Shown in pieces: positions 7,844 through 14,350 of a DNA stretch of 24,536 bases. The position numbers and the translations under genes were made by a program. The notes under the pieces were generated by a model, which was given only the letters and a program-made list of their open reading frames with translations, searched no databases and was not told the DNA's origin. Source of the DNA: Caryophanales bacterium (lineage in GTDB: Bacteria > Bacillota_I > Bacilli_A > RFN20 > CAG-826); assembly GCA_022781015.1 (NCBI GenBank), contig JALEUF010000120.1, positions 1 to 24,536 on the forward strand, given 5' to 3'. Position 1 is the first letter of the stretch; each line of letters begins with the position of its first letter.

Positions 7844-9147
7844 TTTTTCCGAATAGAAGATATTTTGAATAACATCGCTTTTTTAGATAAATATGAAAGG
7901 GTATTAACTCCTTCTCCAGTTATAGAAATTGAGCTAATGGCCTTATTAGATTCATGGGTAAGGAAGCCTTGTCGATGTAATAAAAGAGATTCCCCGTCTA
8001 TCTCTATTTTATCTACTTTTAGATGAACGCCTTGGAAATTAAGTTCCCCACTAATGTAATCTGGATTAGTAACGCTCCCACCGTTATTTCTAACTTCAAT
8101 GCTACATCTAGCAAGTACAGTTGGATAAGCTTTTGAATAAACACTAACAACAGACGTTCCTACTTCTTTTGCTTCGATTTTGACTGTTTTTAAATCATCC
8201 GTGTATTTTAAGGAAGCAACATCATTATTTGTATTCGTCCAAACTAAAGTTGAAGTGGACGCTTCATTTAAAGTAACGGTTAAACTCTTCTCTTCTCCCT
8301 TATTTAAAAGGAGCATTGATTTATCCAACTTCAATGAATAATCACCCGTATCAACGTATTTAGAAGTCCTCAAACCATTCTCGTTCCAAATGTAATTAGC
8401 CCATTCAGGATGGTCTATAAATGGATTTCTAGCAAAACCTTGACCATGTAGATAATTGTTTCTTCTAATCTCTTGAGCAGTTACTGGGTAAGCATTATTC
8501 CATTCTACTAAATAACGTAATGTCCCCATTGTATTTAAACTTGAGCTGTCATGTGGATTATTGCTTAAAGAGAGTCCATGACTTTGTGCATATCTAGTAG
8601 CTGTATAAAAAATTATCCTAGCGGCTTCTCCTCTAGCAGGTTCATATCCAAGACTAGCTGGATCCCATTGTTTTCCACCATCAGGGCCAAAAAAATAATT
8701 GCCTCTAGCACTATTTTCACTTTTGTCGGCAGGTCTAAGCATTTGAGGGTCTGCCCCAGGGCCAGATTCTCCTACCCCTCTAGAATTAGGCCAAACGTGT
8801 TCTTTATTAAAATTCGTAGTCGAATCCTTATCTGAATGGTAGAAAGGGATGACTCCCTTTCCATTTAAGGCTTTGTCGGATTCTTTTAATACATCATTAT
8901 TCTTTTTATAGGCAATAGTCCTGCTACCGCTAGCTTTAATTTTCCCAGCAAGAACATCCCTAAAAGTAGCCCCATATGTTTCTAAATCCATTTCTCCCCA
9001 AGAGAAAGTAGATGCAGCTTCTACATTGATTACTTCTTCTTGCTGTTTTGAAATAAAACTAGATGTAACAAAAGCAAAACCAGAGGACAAAATTAGTCCT
9101 AGTGACATTAGGAGAGATATTTTCTTTTTCTTTGATTTATTAAACAT
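7840..9147 (-). CDS. Secreted endonuclease I family nuclease with Ig-like domain (C-terminus frameshifted)
   Basis: An extracellular DNA/RNA-degrading enzyme of the Endonuclease_1 (EndA/NucM) family. Residues 1-~46 form a signal peptide: MFNKSKKKK, a hydrophobic core, then VEAAS. The catalytic domain follows, with NKEHVWPNSRG (His117) and RPADKSENSARGNYFFG, the family's active-site and metal-binding blocks. Residues ~272-350 look like a bacterial Ig-like (BIG2) domain ending in CSIEV. A further C-terminal beta domain is cut by the stop at 7840. The start at 9147 has AAGGA about seven bases upstream and sits right at the signal peptide; the frame is open to 9186. It is probably surface-anchored through the downstream out-of-frame piece if the frame is restored, and a role in nutrient nucleotide scavenging is plausible. 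Confidence 0.85.
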   Translation of the reverse strand: MFNKSKKKKISLLMSLGLILSSGFAFVTSSFISKQQEEVINVEAASTFSWGEMDLETYGATFRDVLAGKIKASGSRTIAYKKNNDVLKESDKALNGKGVIPFYHSDKDSTTNFNKEHVWPNSRGVGESGPGADPQMLRPADKSENSARGNYFFGPDGGKQWDPASLGYEPARGEAARIIFYTATRYAQSHGLSLSNNPHDSSSLNTMGTLRYLVEWNNAYPVTAQEIRRNNYLHGQGFARNPFIDHPEWANYIWNENGLRTSKYVDTGDYSLKLDKSMLLLNKGEEKSLTVTLNEASTSTLVWTNTNNDVASLKYTDDLKTVKIEAKEVGTSVVSVYSKAYPTVLARCSIEVRNNGGSVTNPDYISGELNFQGVHLKVDKIEIDGESLLLHRQGFLTHESNKAISSISITGEGVNTLSYLSKKAMLFKISSIRKK

Positions 9148-9176
9148 AATGTTTCCTTTTAAAAAGGCGTCTAAAT

Positions 9177-9204
9177 AGAATACCACAATTTATTTTCATC
9201 TCAA
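9177..9204 (-). promoter_or_regulatory. Promoter of the nuclease gene
   Basis: On the minus strand TTGAGA (9204-9199), a 16-bp spacer and an extended -10, TGG-TATTCT (9182-9177), precede the nuclease ATG. Transcription would begin near 9170 and give a leader of about 23 nt. Confidence 0.55.
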
Positions 9205-9362
9205 TAAATCTCTAACAAATTAGGAAAATATTTAGAAGACAAATTTATCGGAGGCATGTCAATAATATTGCAAGTAAATAGTCGCAATTAGTCATATTAG
9301 TTTGAATAGCAAATATTTTTGAAACTTGATTAGTAAATCAATAGAAGAGGCACGAGCTTTTA
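9205..9362. other. Intergenic region between the SGNH operon and the nuclease
   Basis: About 160 bp of A/T-rich DNA without a supportable gene. A 6-bp hairpin with a 4-nt loop (9326-9331 with 9336-9341) lies downstream of the SGNH gene on the minus strand. It is followed by only a broken T stretch, so it is at best a weak terminator. Confidence 0.35.
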
Positions 9363-10148
9363 TTAATAATTCTTATTATCTAGGCCAGTACCTACAAAAG
9401 GAACTTTAAAGAAACCTTTATAATTCTTTCTAATGAGATAATCAATATAGTTTCCAATCATTAATGCATAAATATAATATCCCATCGCATTAGGATGAAA
9501 TCCCATTGCAAATTTTTCTCGAGTTTCTTCATCATAGACTGGACCATATGTTGTTATATCTATCAAGAATGTATTAGTGAACATTTTTGTTACTTTTTCC
9601 ATTTCTTTTGCAACATATCTTGAAGTTTCATCTTTTTCTTTTGAAAGATGATCGATTTGCATAGAAACCAAAAATATAAATGAGTCTTTTTCTAAACTCT
9701 TGAGCTTAGAGATAACCTTTCCAAGGTAGCCAAAATAAGTGTCAGGGTTGAGAGAAGGATTATCAACATTAATATCTTTAGCAGTTCCGATTTGTTGTTT
9801 GTACAAGTATATATCATTATTTCCTAAATCGATGATATAGGCTTGCTTTTTTTGCCAAAAATTGTTTTTATCAGCCCATGATTCATAAAATTCTTTAAGA
9901 GACATTCCGCCTCGAGAAAAATTAGAATAATTAGTTCCTGTTATTCTTTGAAGAATAGCTGGCCATGAATATTCATAAAAATCATGAAAAGTAGTTTGAC
10001 CGTTTTCATCTGTAGCTTCAAATTCGCCACTTGAAAGCGAATCTCCAATAACTCCAATATCCTTGAATATCGCAGCAAATCCACAATTTTCTTTTATATT
10101 TTCAAGTGGTTTTTCATCTGTTTTGTAATTAAATATTTGTTGATTCAT
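9363..10148 (-). CDS. SGNH/GDSL-type hydrolase
   Basis: A 261-residue cytoplasmic SGNH hydrolase (esterase/acetylesterase class). Seen: block I IGVIGDSLSSG with nucleophile Ser37, a block II-like SRGGMS (Gly80), block III GNND (109-112), and block V FHPNAMGYY with His218. The Asp that normally stands three residues before the catalytic His is replaced by Met (MGFH), so the enzyme may work as a dyad or with another acid. No signal peptide is present. The ATG at 10148 has AAGG eight bases upstream; frames opening further up lack a well-spaced site. It overlaps the transporter gene by 20 nt, so a role in de-esterifying an imported sugar is a reasonable inference from context. Confidence 0.8.
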   Translation of the reverse strand: MNQQIFNYKTDEKPLENIKENCGFAAIFKDIGVIGDSLSSGEFEATDENGQTTFHDFYEYSWPAILQRITGTNYSNFSRGGMSLKEFYESWADKNNFWQKKQAYIIDLGNNDIYLYKQQIGTAKDINVDNPSLNPDTYFGYLGKVISKLKSLEKDSFIFLVSMQIDHLSKEKDETSRYVAKEMEKVTKMFTNTFLIDITTYGPVYDEETREKFAMGFHPNAMGYYIYALMIGNYIDYLIRKNYKGFFKVPFVGTGLDNKNY

Positions 10149-11565
10149 TTTTAACATCCTTTTTGTCCCATTCTTTTCCGGTAACTTTTGATAAATCCAA
10201 GCCTTTAGTTTCACCTACGAATTTGAAAATCACAATTGTTGCTCCTATTAATCCAGGTATGGTTAAACATAAGTAGAAGTATCCAAACATACTACTTGGA
10301 ATAAATGGAACTACAATCATTGAAATGATTAAGGCTAGTCCTCCAACAACCCCATTTAAAAGTGTATTAATAACTGTTACTGATGAACGTAAATTCGTAG
10401 GGGCTGATTCAGAAAACATAATTGATCCAATAGTATCTCCTGCTCCCCAATAGCACCCCATAAATCCTCCAATAGCAAAGCCAGTAAGATATGGTGTCCA
10501 TGAAAGCATGGAAGAGGCAATAAATAACGAGTAACAGCAAATAGAAGAGATACCCATTGTTATAATAGTCGCTTTTCTTCCAAATTTATCTGAAACGAAG
10601 CCACTGATTAAAGTGGCAAGAGCATTACCAACTGGGTATAGATACAGTGCATAGGTAATTTGTTCTTCACTCATACCTGCGCTTTCTTTCATGACTGTAT
10701 TATATGTTGTGGTAGCTAATGATGCTAAATAGAAGAAAACACAAGCAATGATCAAACAACGAAGTTGATGATGCTTAAAAGAAAACTTAACAGCATTTAT
10801 AATGCCGCCTTGAGCATTATTCATTTTTTCTTCTTTAGATTTTTTCTCTCTTTCGTCTAAAGGGGTTTTTAAATATTTAATTCTATTTTCTAAGAAAACA
10901 TGGGTTTCCCTAGCGCATAAAAGAGCTATAAAAGAAAGAGCAAATCCAATTATTGCAGGAACTAAATAAACTAAATGCCATCTTTCACTTACATTTTGCA
11001 TTATAGTTTCTCTTAAAAGCGGAACAAGAAGTGTTCCGAGGATAGCAACGGCTTTAGTGATTGAATAATTTCTTGCTCTATTTTTCTCACTAGAACATTC
11101 AAGAATATATACGACTTGCATATCGTGCGAAACCATAAATCCCATTAATGTTCCACCAATCATATATACGACTATATCTTGTGAAAGATAAACAATAAAT
11201 AGCCCTAGAGCCATGCAGAAAGTATTTAAAATTAAGAAAGGCTTTCTTCCAAATTTATCAGCAAGAGGACGATATACAACCATTAATAATGATATTGGAT
11301 AAGTGATAATGCCTAAAGCGGAAAACAAGGAAAGTCCTTCACCATAAGTCATTCCCATTTTATTCACAAAGAATTCATTAACAATGTTACTTTGGAATTG
11401 AATAGAAATAGTAGATGCGATCTCATCAGTTATGAATACTAGAGAAAGTATCATAAAAAGATAGATTAAGTAGAATTTGTTTTCTTTAAATTTCACCTGC
11501 CTTTCTCTTCTAGCTAATTCCTTAGCCTCACGCTGCTTTTTCTTTTCAATCTTTGTTTGATCCAT
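10129..11565 (-). CDS. MFS transporter, sugar-porter-like
   Basis: A 478-residue major facilitator with about 12 predicted membrane helices. The two MFS motif-A loops are clear: RPLADKFGRKP after helix 2 and SGFVSDKFGRKA after helix 8. The end reads FVGETKGLDL, close to the PETKG signature that closes sugar porters. The N-terminal ~35 residues and the central loop are strongly basic and cytoplasmic. The start at 11565 has GGAGG eight bases upstream; a TTG at 11580 is embedded in that site. It overlaps both neighbours by 20 nt, between a TrmB-type regulator and an SGNH hydrolase, which points to uptake of a carbohydrate or a related conjugate. The substrate is not determinable. Confidence 0.86.
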   Translation of the reverse strand: MDQTKIEKKKQREAKELARRERQVKFKENKFYLIYLFMILSLVFITDEIASTISIQFQSNIVNEFFVNKMGMTYGEGLSLFSALGIITYPISLLMVVYRPLADKFGRKPFLILNTFCMALGLFIVYLSQDIVVYMIGGTLMGFMVSHDMQVVYILECSSEKNRARNYSITKAVAILGTLLVPLLRETIMQNVSERWHLVYLVPAIIGFALSFIALLCARETHVFLENRIKYLKTPLDEREKKSKEEKMNNAQGGIINAVKFSFKHHQLRCLIIACVFFYLASLATTTYNTVMKESAGMSEEQITYALYLYPVGNALATLISGFVSDKFGRKATIITMGISSICCYSLFIASSMLSWTPYLTGFAIGGFMGCYWGAGDTIGSIMFSESAPTNLRSSVTVINTLLNGVVGGLALIISMIVVPFIPSSMFGYFYLCLTIPGLIGATIVIFKFVGETKGLDLSKVTGKEWDKKDVKNESTNI

Positions 11566-12424
11566 GATCTTTGCCTCCAAATTGAAAATTGAATACTAAA
11601 TAATTTTTTGTCATGTCGGGAGAAACCCCCAAGTCTTCGCGTAATTTGTTTAATAAAGATAAAAATTCATCAGAAGTAGCATTATTTTTTAATAAGCCTT
11701 TTGATTTGATATATTTTAACCAAAAAATATTAAGAACAATTTCGTCAGTAGTCATAGAAACAAGAGCGTGATTTTTGGAGAGAATACATATTGATTTATC
11801 TCCTGCGTTTTCTCCAATAATTACTTCCTTACCATCAACAACTATGCTTATTCTTCTATATGGAAATAAGGAGGTTGGGTTTTCAAGTTGATAGGAAAAT
11901 ATCTCGCCAGAAGGAAAAGTTATATCTGAAAAACTAAAGATATAAATTTTAATACCTTTTTTAGAAGCAATTGATAAACTTTCCTCGATTTTAGGAAAGT
12001 CTTCTTTCCAAATAGAAATAGAAACCTCTTTTTCGGCATTTAATATTAAATCATTTGCCTTGCTGAAGAATTCGTCTATTCCTTTAATATTGAAAATATA
12101 CTCAGATTCATTTTCTATACGAGAATAATCTTTCAATTTCTCTCTAGCTACATTTAATTTATTGATGTTATCGTTTCTAATTTTTTCAATAACTTTATCA
12201 TATGGTAAAGCACAATAATAATTTATCTGGCCTTCGCTTTTTAAAATGAAACCTTTAGCAACCAGTCTATCAATTACGTCATAAACTAAAGAGCGAGATA
12301 CGTTAGAAAGTTTGCTTGTTTCGTACCCATTCAAGTACCTATTTTGTAATAAAGTTAAATAGACTTTTGCTTCGTTTAAAGTAAAGCCGATTTCCAAGAG
12401 AAATTTATAATTTTCATTATCCAT
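11546..12424 (-). CDS. TrmB-family transcriptional regulator
   Basis: A 292-residue regulator with an N-terminal winged-helix TrmB domain (residues ~5-75: GFTLNEAKVYLTLLQ, then SRSLVYDVIDRLVAKGFI) and a larger C-terminal domain (~100-290) like the PLD-fold effector region of bacterial TrmB-like proteins. TrmB proteins are typically sugar-responsive regulators of adjacent sugar transport genes, which fits the downstream MFS gene it overlaps by 20 nt. The frame is open from a GTG at 12448, but the predicted transcription start (~12443) lies downstream of that codon, so I use the ATG at 12424. Its ribosome binding site is weak (GAGA about 9 bases away). It probably represses or activates its own operon through the palindrome at its promoter. 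Confidence 0.82.
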   Translation of the reverse strand: MDNENYKFLLEIGFTLNEAKVYLTLLQNRYLNGYETSKLSNVSRSLVYDVIDRLVAKGFILKSEGQINYYCALPYDKVIEKIRNDNINKLNVAREKLKDYSRIENESEYIFNIKGIDEFFSKANDLILNAEKEVSISIWKEDFPKIEESLSIASKKGIKIYIFSFSDITFPSGEIFSYQLENPTSLFPYRRISIVVDGKEVIIGENAGDKSICILSKNHALVSMTTDEIVLNIFWLKYIKSKGLLKNNATSDEFLSLLNKLREDLGVSPDMTKNYLVFNFQFGGKDHGSNKD

Positions 12425-12425
12425 G

Positions 12426-12477
12426 ATAGTGTTTCTCGTTATAGACACTATTTTAAAAGTCGCCTTTTATATTTCAA
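12426..12477 (-). promoter_or_regulatory. Promoter and candidate operator of the trmB-like operon
   Basis: On the minus strand TTGAAA (12477-12472), a 16-bp spacer and TAAAAT (12455-12450) form a good sigma-A-type promoter. Overlapping the -10 edge and the start site is a perfect inverted repeat with 7-bp arms, ATAGTGT and ACACTAT (12426-12432 and 12445-12451), 12 nt apart. Its position suits repression by an autoregulating TrmB-like protein. Related TAGT/ACTA half-sites recur upstream (12478-12492), but these are short in A/T-rich DNA. Confidence 0.55.
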
Positions 12478-12652
12478 TAGTGATAATGACTAGAGCGCAT
12501 TTATATAAAAAGGAACTAGAATAATTTATTCGAAAAACCAATAACAAAAATTAATAGTAACTCGTCAATTTTCACTACCAGTTTCTATAGGAATTTAATT
12601 AACACGTTTGTAGCAGTATTAGGCTCTTTTAATGTCAAAAAAAGGGGAAGCC

Positions 12653-12898
12653 ATGGAAATAAAAACGTCTCTTTTAACATTAATTGGTAACATTTTGTTA
12701 TTAACAAGTTGCAGTTCACCTCAATCATCAAATAGTAATTCTACCCCTAGCGAGCAAACTATTTCCGAAGTGACTTCTACAACCGAATCAAATTCAACTA
12801 GTTCTAGTGAAACTTATACACTTACTTTCAAAGATGAGAATACATTTGCTATTAATATGAGAGATGATTACAGAACTGCTACTTATATAAAACAATAA
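12653..12898 (+). CDS. Small Ser/Thr-rich lipoprotein
   Basis: An 81-residue predicted lipoprotein not recognised as a family. The signal peptide ends in a good lipobox, LLTSC, at Cys20 or so, followed by a Ser/Thr/Asn-rich linker of about 35 residues and a short tail with TLTFKDENTFAINMRDDYR. This is very short for a lipoprotein with a linker, so it may be the remnant of a larger surface protein or a true small surface peptide. The start at 12653 follows AAAGGGG by about five bases; the frame opens earlier at 12632. It is divergent from the TrmB operon and closes with a strong terminator shared with the convergent XRE gene. No convincing promoter was found. Confidence 0.62.
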   Translation: MEIKTSLLTLIGNILLLTSCSSPQSSNSNSTPSEQTISEVTSTTESNSTSSSETYTLTFKDENTFAINMRDDYRTATYIKQ

Positions 12899-12914
12899 TC
12901 TTCTATATTTAAGG

Positions 12915-12951
12915 AAAGACCACGCCAATTCAATGAAGACGTGGTCTTTTT
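12915..12951. terminator. Bidirectional intrinsic terminator
   Basis: A perfect 10-bp stem, AAAGACCACG with CGTGGTCTTT (12915-12924 and 12940-12949), with a 15-nt loop. A T run follows on the plus strand and a shorter, broken one follows on the minus strand. It separates the small lipoprotein gene from the convergent XRE-hydrolase gene. Confidence 0.9.
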
Positions 12952-12960
12952 ATTATTGAT

Positions 12961-13824
12961 TTAACGTAAAGATTTAAGAATCCATTTCTTAATAAAATCT
13001 TTATCTTCTTTCATAACGAAATTATGACCGGTTTCTTTCTTTATGGTTAGTCTAGAATTAGGATGGTTAGCAAGGAATTCAACTATGTTTTCTATATAAA
13101 CAATTTTATCCTTCTCTCCATAAAGAATCTCAGTAGAAGTTTTCCACTTATTTCCTTCACGATCTAAAGATTTATAGAAGTCATCTGGAATCTCGTTTTT
13201 ATTATCTATATAAAGTATTTTCTCTTCTTTTAATGATTCTAGATAGGAATCAGTAGACATTTTAATGCCGAGAATTAATTGAAACATGCTCACTATTGGA
13301 GAAACAAAGAAAGCTTGCTTAATATTAAAATCGGCTAGATATTCATATACGAAAAACGCCCCAATAGAAATTGCAACAACTACTACTTCTTTATAACTTG
13401 CAGTAATCTTTGAAAAATTCTCTCTGATATAGTCTTTTGCTTCCCATGGTTTAATGTTTTCAAAAATCAAATCTGCCAAATCATAATCCTTGGCTAAGTA
13501 GCAAAATTCCTCCTTTGCCTTGCTACAATCGTTAAAGGAATGAATATAGACTAATACACTCCTGCTTTTTCTTTGCTGAAATTTCCATTCCTCAATTTGT
13601 TTGTCAGTACTTTCTAAATCGAATAATTCATTAGCGTCAGCCATATATGTCCTTAAAAGAAGCAATATCTTTTCATAGGTCATATCAGCATCGCCTTTTT
13701 CGATATGAGAAATAACCGATTTCCCAGAATAGCCCAAGGAAGAAGCCAAGTCATCTTGAGTTAGTTTTCTTTTTTTTCTAAATTCTTTAATTTTAGGACC
13801 AATAATATCTTTTGACATAACCAT
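12961..13824 (-). CDS. XRE-type regulator fused to an alpha/beta-hydrolase-like domain
   Basis: Residues ~7-70 are a Cro/C1-type helix-turn-helix (IKEFRKKRKLTQDDLASSLG, then KSVISHIEKGDADMTYEKI). Residues ~88-287 look like a small alpha/beta hydrolase: first strand SVLVYIHSF, a nucleophile-elbow-like AISIGAF with Ser153, a strand followed by GEKD with Asp239, and TGHNF with His267, in the correct Ser-Asp-His order. So the effector domain may bind or cleave a small ester or peptide, or may be a receptor built on a hydrolase fold. The gene lies just downstream of, and on the same strand as, the putative toxin gene, and may be reached by readthrough. Two ATGs (13824, 13818) are possible. GGAAAG sits about three bases before the first. 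Confidence 0.78.
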   Translation of the reverse strand: MVMSKDIIGPKIKEFRKKRKLTQDDLASSLGYSGKSVISHIEKGDADMTYEKILLLLRTYMADANELFDLESTDKQIEEWKFQQRKSRSVLVYIHSFNDCSKAKEEFCYLAKDYDLADLIFENIKPWEAKDYIRENFSKITASYKEVVVVAISIGAFFVYEYLADFNIKQAFFVSPIVSMFQLILGIKMSTDSYLESLKEEKILYIDNKNEIPDDFYKSLDREGNKWKTSTEILYGEKDKIVYIENIVEFLANHPNSRLTIKKETGHNFVMKEDKDFIKKWILKSLR

Positions 13825-13842
13825 TCACTTTCCAAAGAAACA

Positions 13843-13851
13843 TGCTATAAT
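13843..13851 (+). promoter_or_regulatory. Extended -10 promoter of the putative antitoxin RNA
   Basis: TG-C-TATAAT (13843-13851) is a perfect extended -10 on the plus strand, with no recognisable -35. The predicted start is near 13858. The paralogous unit at 14277 has TG-T-TATAAT at the equivalent place, so the element is conserved between the two copies. The same bases read TATTAT on the other strand and could also serve the XRE gene. Confidence 0.65.
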
Positions 13852-13857
13852 ATCCTT

Positions 13858-13917
13858 GAAGAACGGAGCCTCACCAAACACTTATAAGGAGTAGTAGATG
13901 TGGGCTCTTTTTATTTG
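13858..13917 (+). ncRNA. Putative antisense antitoxin RNA (copy 1)
   Basis: A predicted ~58-nt RNA starting about seven bases after the extended -10 and ending in a terminator: GAGCC (13866-13870) pairs with GGCTC (13903-13907), the stem is prolonged by CAC/GTG around a one-base bulge, and TTTTTATTT follows. The large loop contains CTCACCAAACACTTAT (13870-13885), identical in copy 2. It is transcribed against the 3' end of the convergent 29-codon gene, so it is fully complementary to that mRNA downstream of its stop codon. Its CCTCAC also complements GTGAGG in the gene's ribosome binding site. Promoter, size, terminator and convergence match 3'-overlapping type I antitoxins such as those of the par/fst and txpA/ratA systems. 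That it acts as an antitoxin is inferred. Confidence 0.65.
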
Positions 13918-14000
13918 AAAAGCAACGCTATCAGTGATAAAAGGAGACATAATAAGGCAATCCTAAGAAGCTTTAAGGCCTCATTTAGAAAGTCATTCAT
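13911..14000 (-). CDS. Putative type I toxin: 29-residue hydrophobic peptide
   Basis: A 29-residue ORF starting MNDFLNEALKLLR, followed by about 15 almost purely hydrophobic residues rich in Leu, and ending in LLFK. This predicts an amphipathic N-terminus and a single membrane span with a Lys at the end, the usual build of type I toxins. A strong AGGTGAT site lies about five bases before the ATG, unusual for a random short frame. The mRNA has its own consensus promoter, a leader that hides the ribosome binding site in a stem-loop, and a convergent antisense RNA over its 3' end. Every one of these is seen in the sequence; toxicity is inferred from this arrangement. It could alternatively be a small regulatory membrane peptide or a leader for the XRE gene. 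Confidence 0.7.
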   Translation of the reverse strand: MNDFLNEALKLLRIALLCLLLSLIALLFK

Positions 14001-14006
14001 GTTATC

Positions 14007-14037
14007 ACCTCACTTTCTGTGTTCAGATTAGTGAGGT
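14007..14037 (-). promoter_or_regulatory. Stem-loop sequestering the toxin ribosome binding site
   Basis: In the mRNA leader, ACCUCACU (14037-14030 read on the minus strand) pairs perfectly over 8 bp with AGUGAGGU (14014-14007), which contains the Shine-Dalgarno sequence. The loop holds a further 4-bp stem, UCUG/CAGA, capped by AACA. Such occlusion is common in type I toxin mRNAs. Confidence 0.75.
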
Positions 14038-14076
14038 CTCCGTTCCGAGTTTTAACGACTTGTCTTTGTCATAATT

Positions 14077-14105
14077 ATTATATCAAATAGTTGTTCTTTT
14101 TACAA
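14077..14105 (-). promoter_or_regulatory. Promoter of the putative toxin mRNA
   Basis: TTGTAA (14105-14100), exactly 17 bp, then TATAAT (14082-14077) preceded by TGA, an extended -10. The predicted start is near 14070, giving a structured leader of about 70 nt before the ATG at 14000. Confidence 0.8.
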
Positions 14106-14276
14106 CGTGTTTTTGTTATTTATTTCCAGATTTATTTATTGAAGTTCTTTCCTAAAACATAGACCACGTGAAGGAACTAAAAAAACTAGATAACACTACG
14201 ATACATTGATAAAAGCTTGCTTATCTAGAAAAATGTAAACTAGAAGTTAATAACATTATGTATCGCGTTCGGCAAT
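14101..14276. other. Intergenic region between the toxin promoter and RNA copy 2
   Basis: No gene is supportable. An 8-bp inverted repeat, CTAGATAA (14186-14193) and TTATCTAG (14221-14228), is separated by 27 nt. A CACGTG palindrome stands at 14165-14170. Neither is linked to a recognised element. Confidence 0.4.
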
Positions 14277-14350
14277 TGTTATAATACCAATTGAAGAGAG
14301 TCTCACCAAACACTTATGGGAATTAGTATGGAAGGGCTCTTTTTCTTTTT
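14277..14350 (+). ncRNA. Second copy of the putative antitoxin RNA, with its promoter
   Basis: An extended -10, TG-T-TATAAT (14277-14285), is followed by TTGAAGA, GAGTC, and the 16-nt block CTCACCAAACACTTAT (14302-14317), identical to copy 1. It then has GGGCTC with a long T-rich run. The terminator stem GAGTC/GGCTC keeps pairing through a G-U pair despite the C-to-T change relative to copy 1, which suggests selection on the RNA fold. The rest of the unit has drifted and three bases are deleted. An RNA from here could pair in trans with the 3' end of the copy 1 toxin mRNA through the shared block. Confidence 0.6.

Larger units (their letters stand above)
13861..14045. repeat. Long-distance inverted repeat flanking the putative toxin gene
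   Basis: GAACGGAGCCTCAC (13861-13874) is matched in inverted orientation by GTGAGGTCTCCGTTC (14031-14045): 14 paired positions with one bulged base. In the toxin mRNA the 14045-14031 segment is in the 5' leader and the 13874-13861 segment at the 3' end, so the two ends of the mRNA can pair. The plus-strand antisense RNA carries the same sequence as the 5' leader segment. Confidence 0.85.

Noticed and set aside
8578..8835. 85-codon plus-strand ORF
   Set aside because: Antisense to the endonuclease catalytic motifs; no features of its own.
13898..13918. Six-codon ORF (MWALFI) with an AAGGAG site inside the antisense RNA
   Set aside because: It runs through the terminator stem and T run, is extremely short, and the reading is not kept in the second copy.
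13861..14045. Direct-repeat complementarity as in pAD1 par
   Set aside because: The repeat is inverted, so both RNAs carry the same sequence there; pairing between them must rely on the 3' overlap and not on this repeat as in par.
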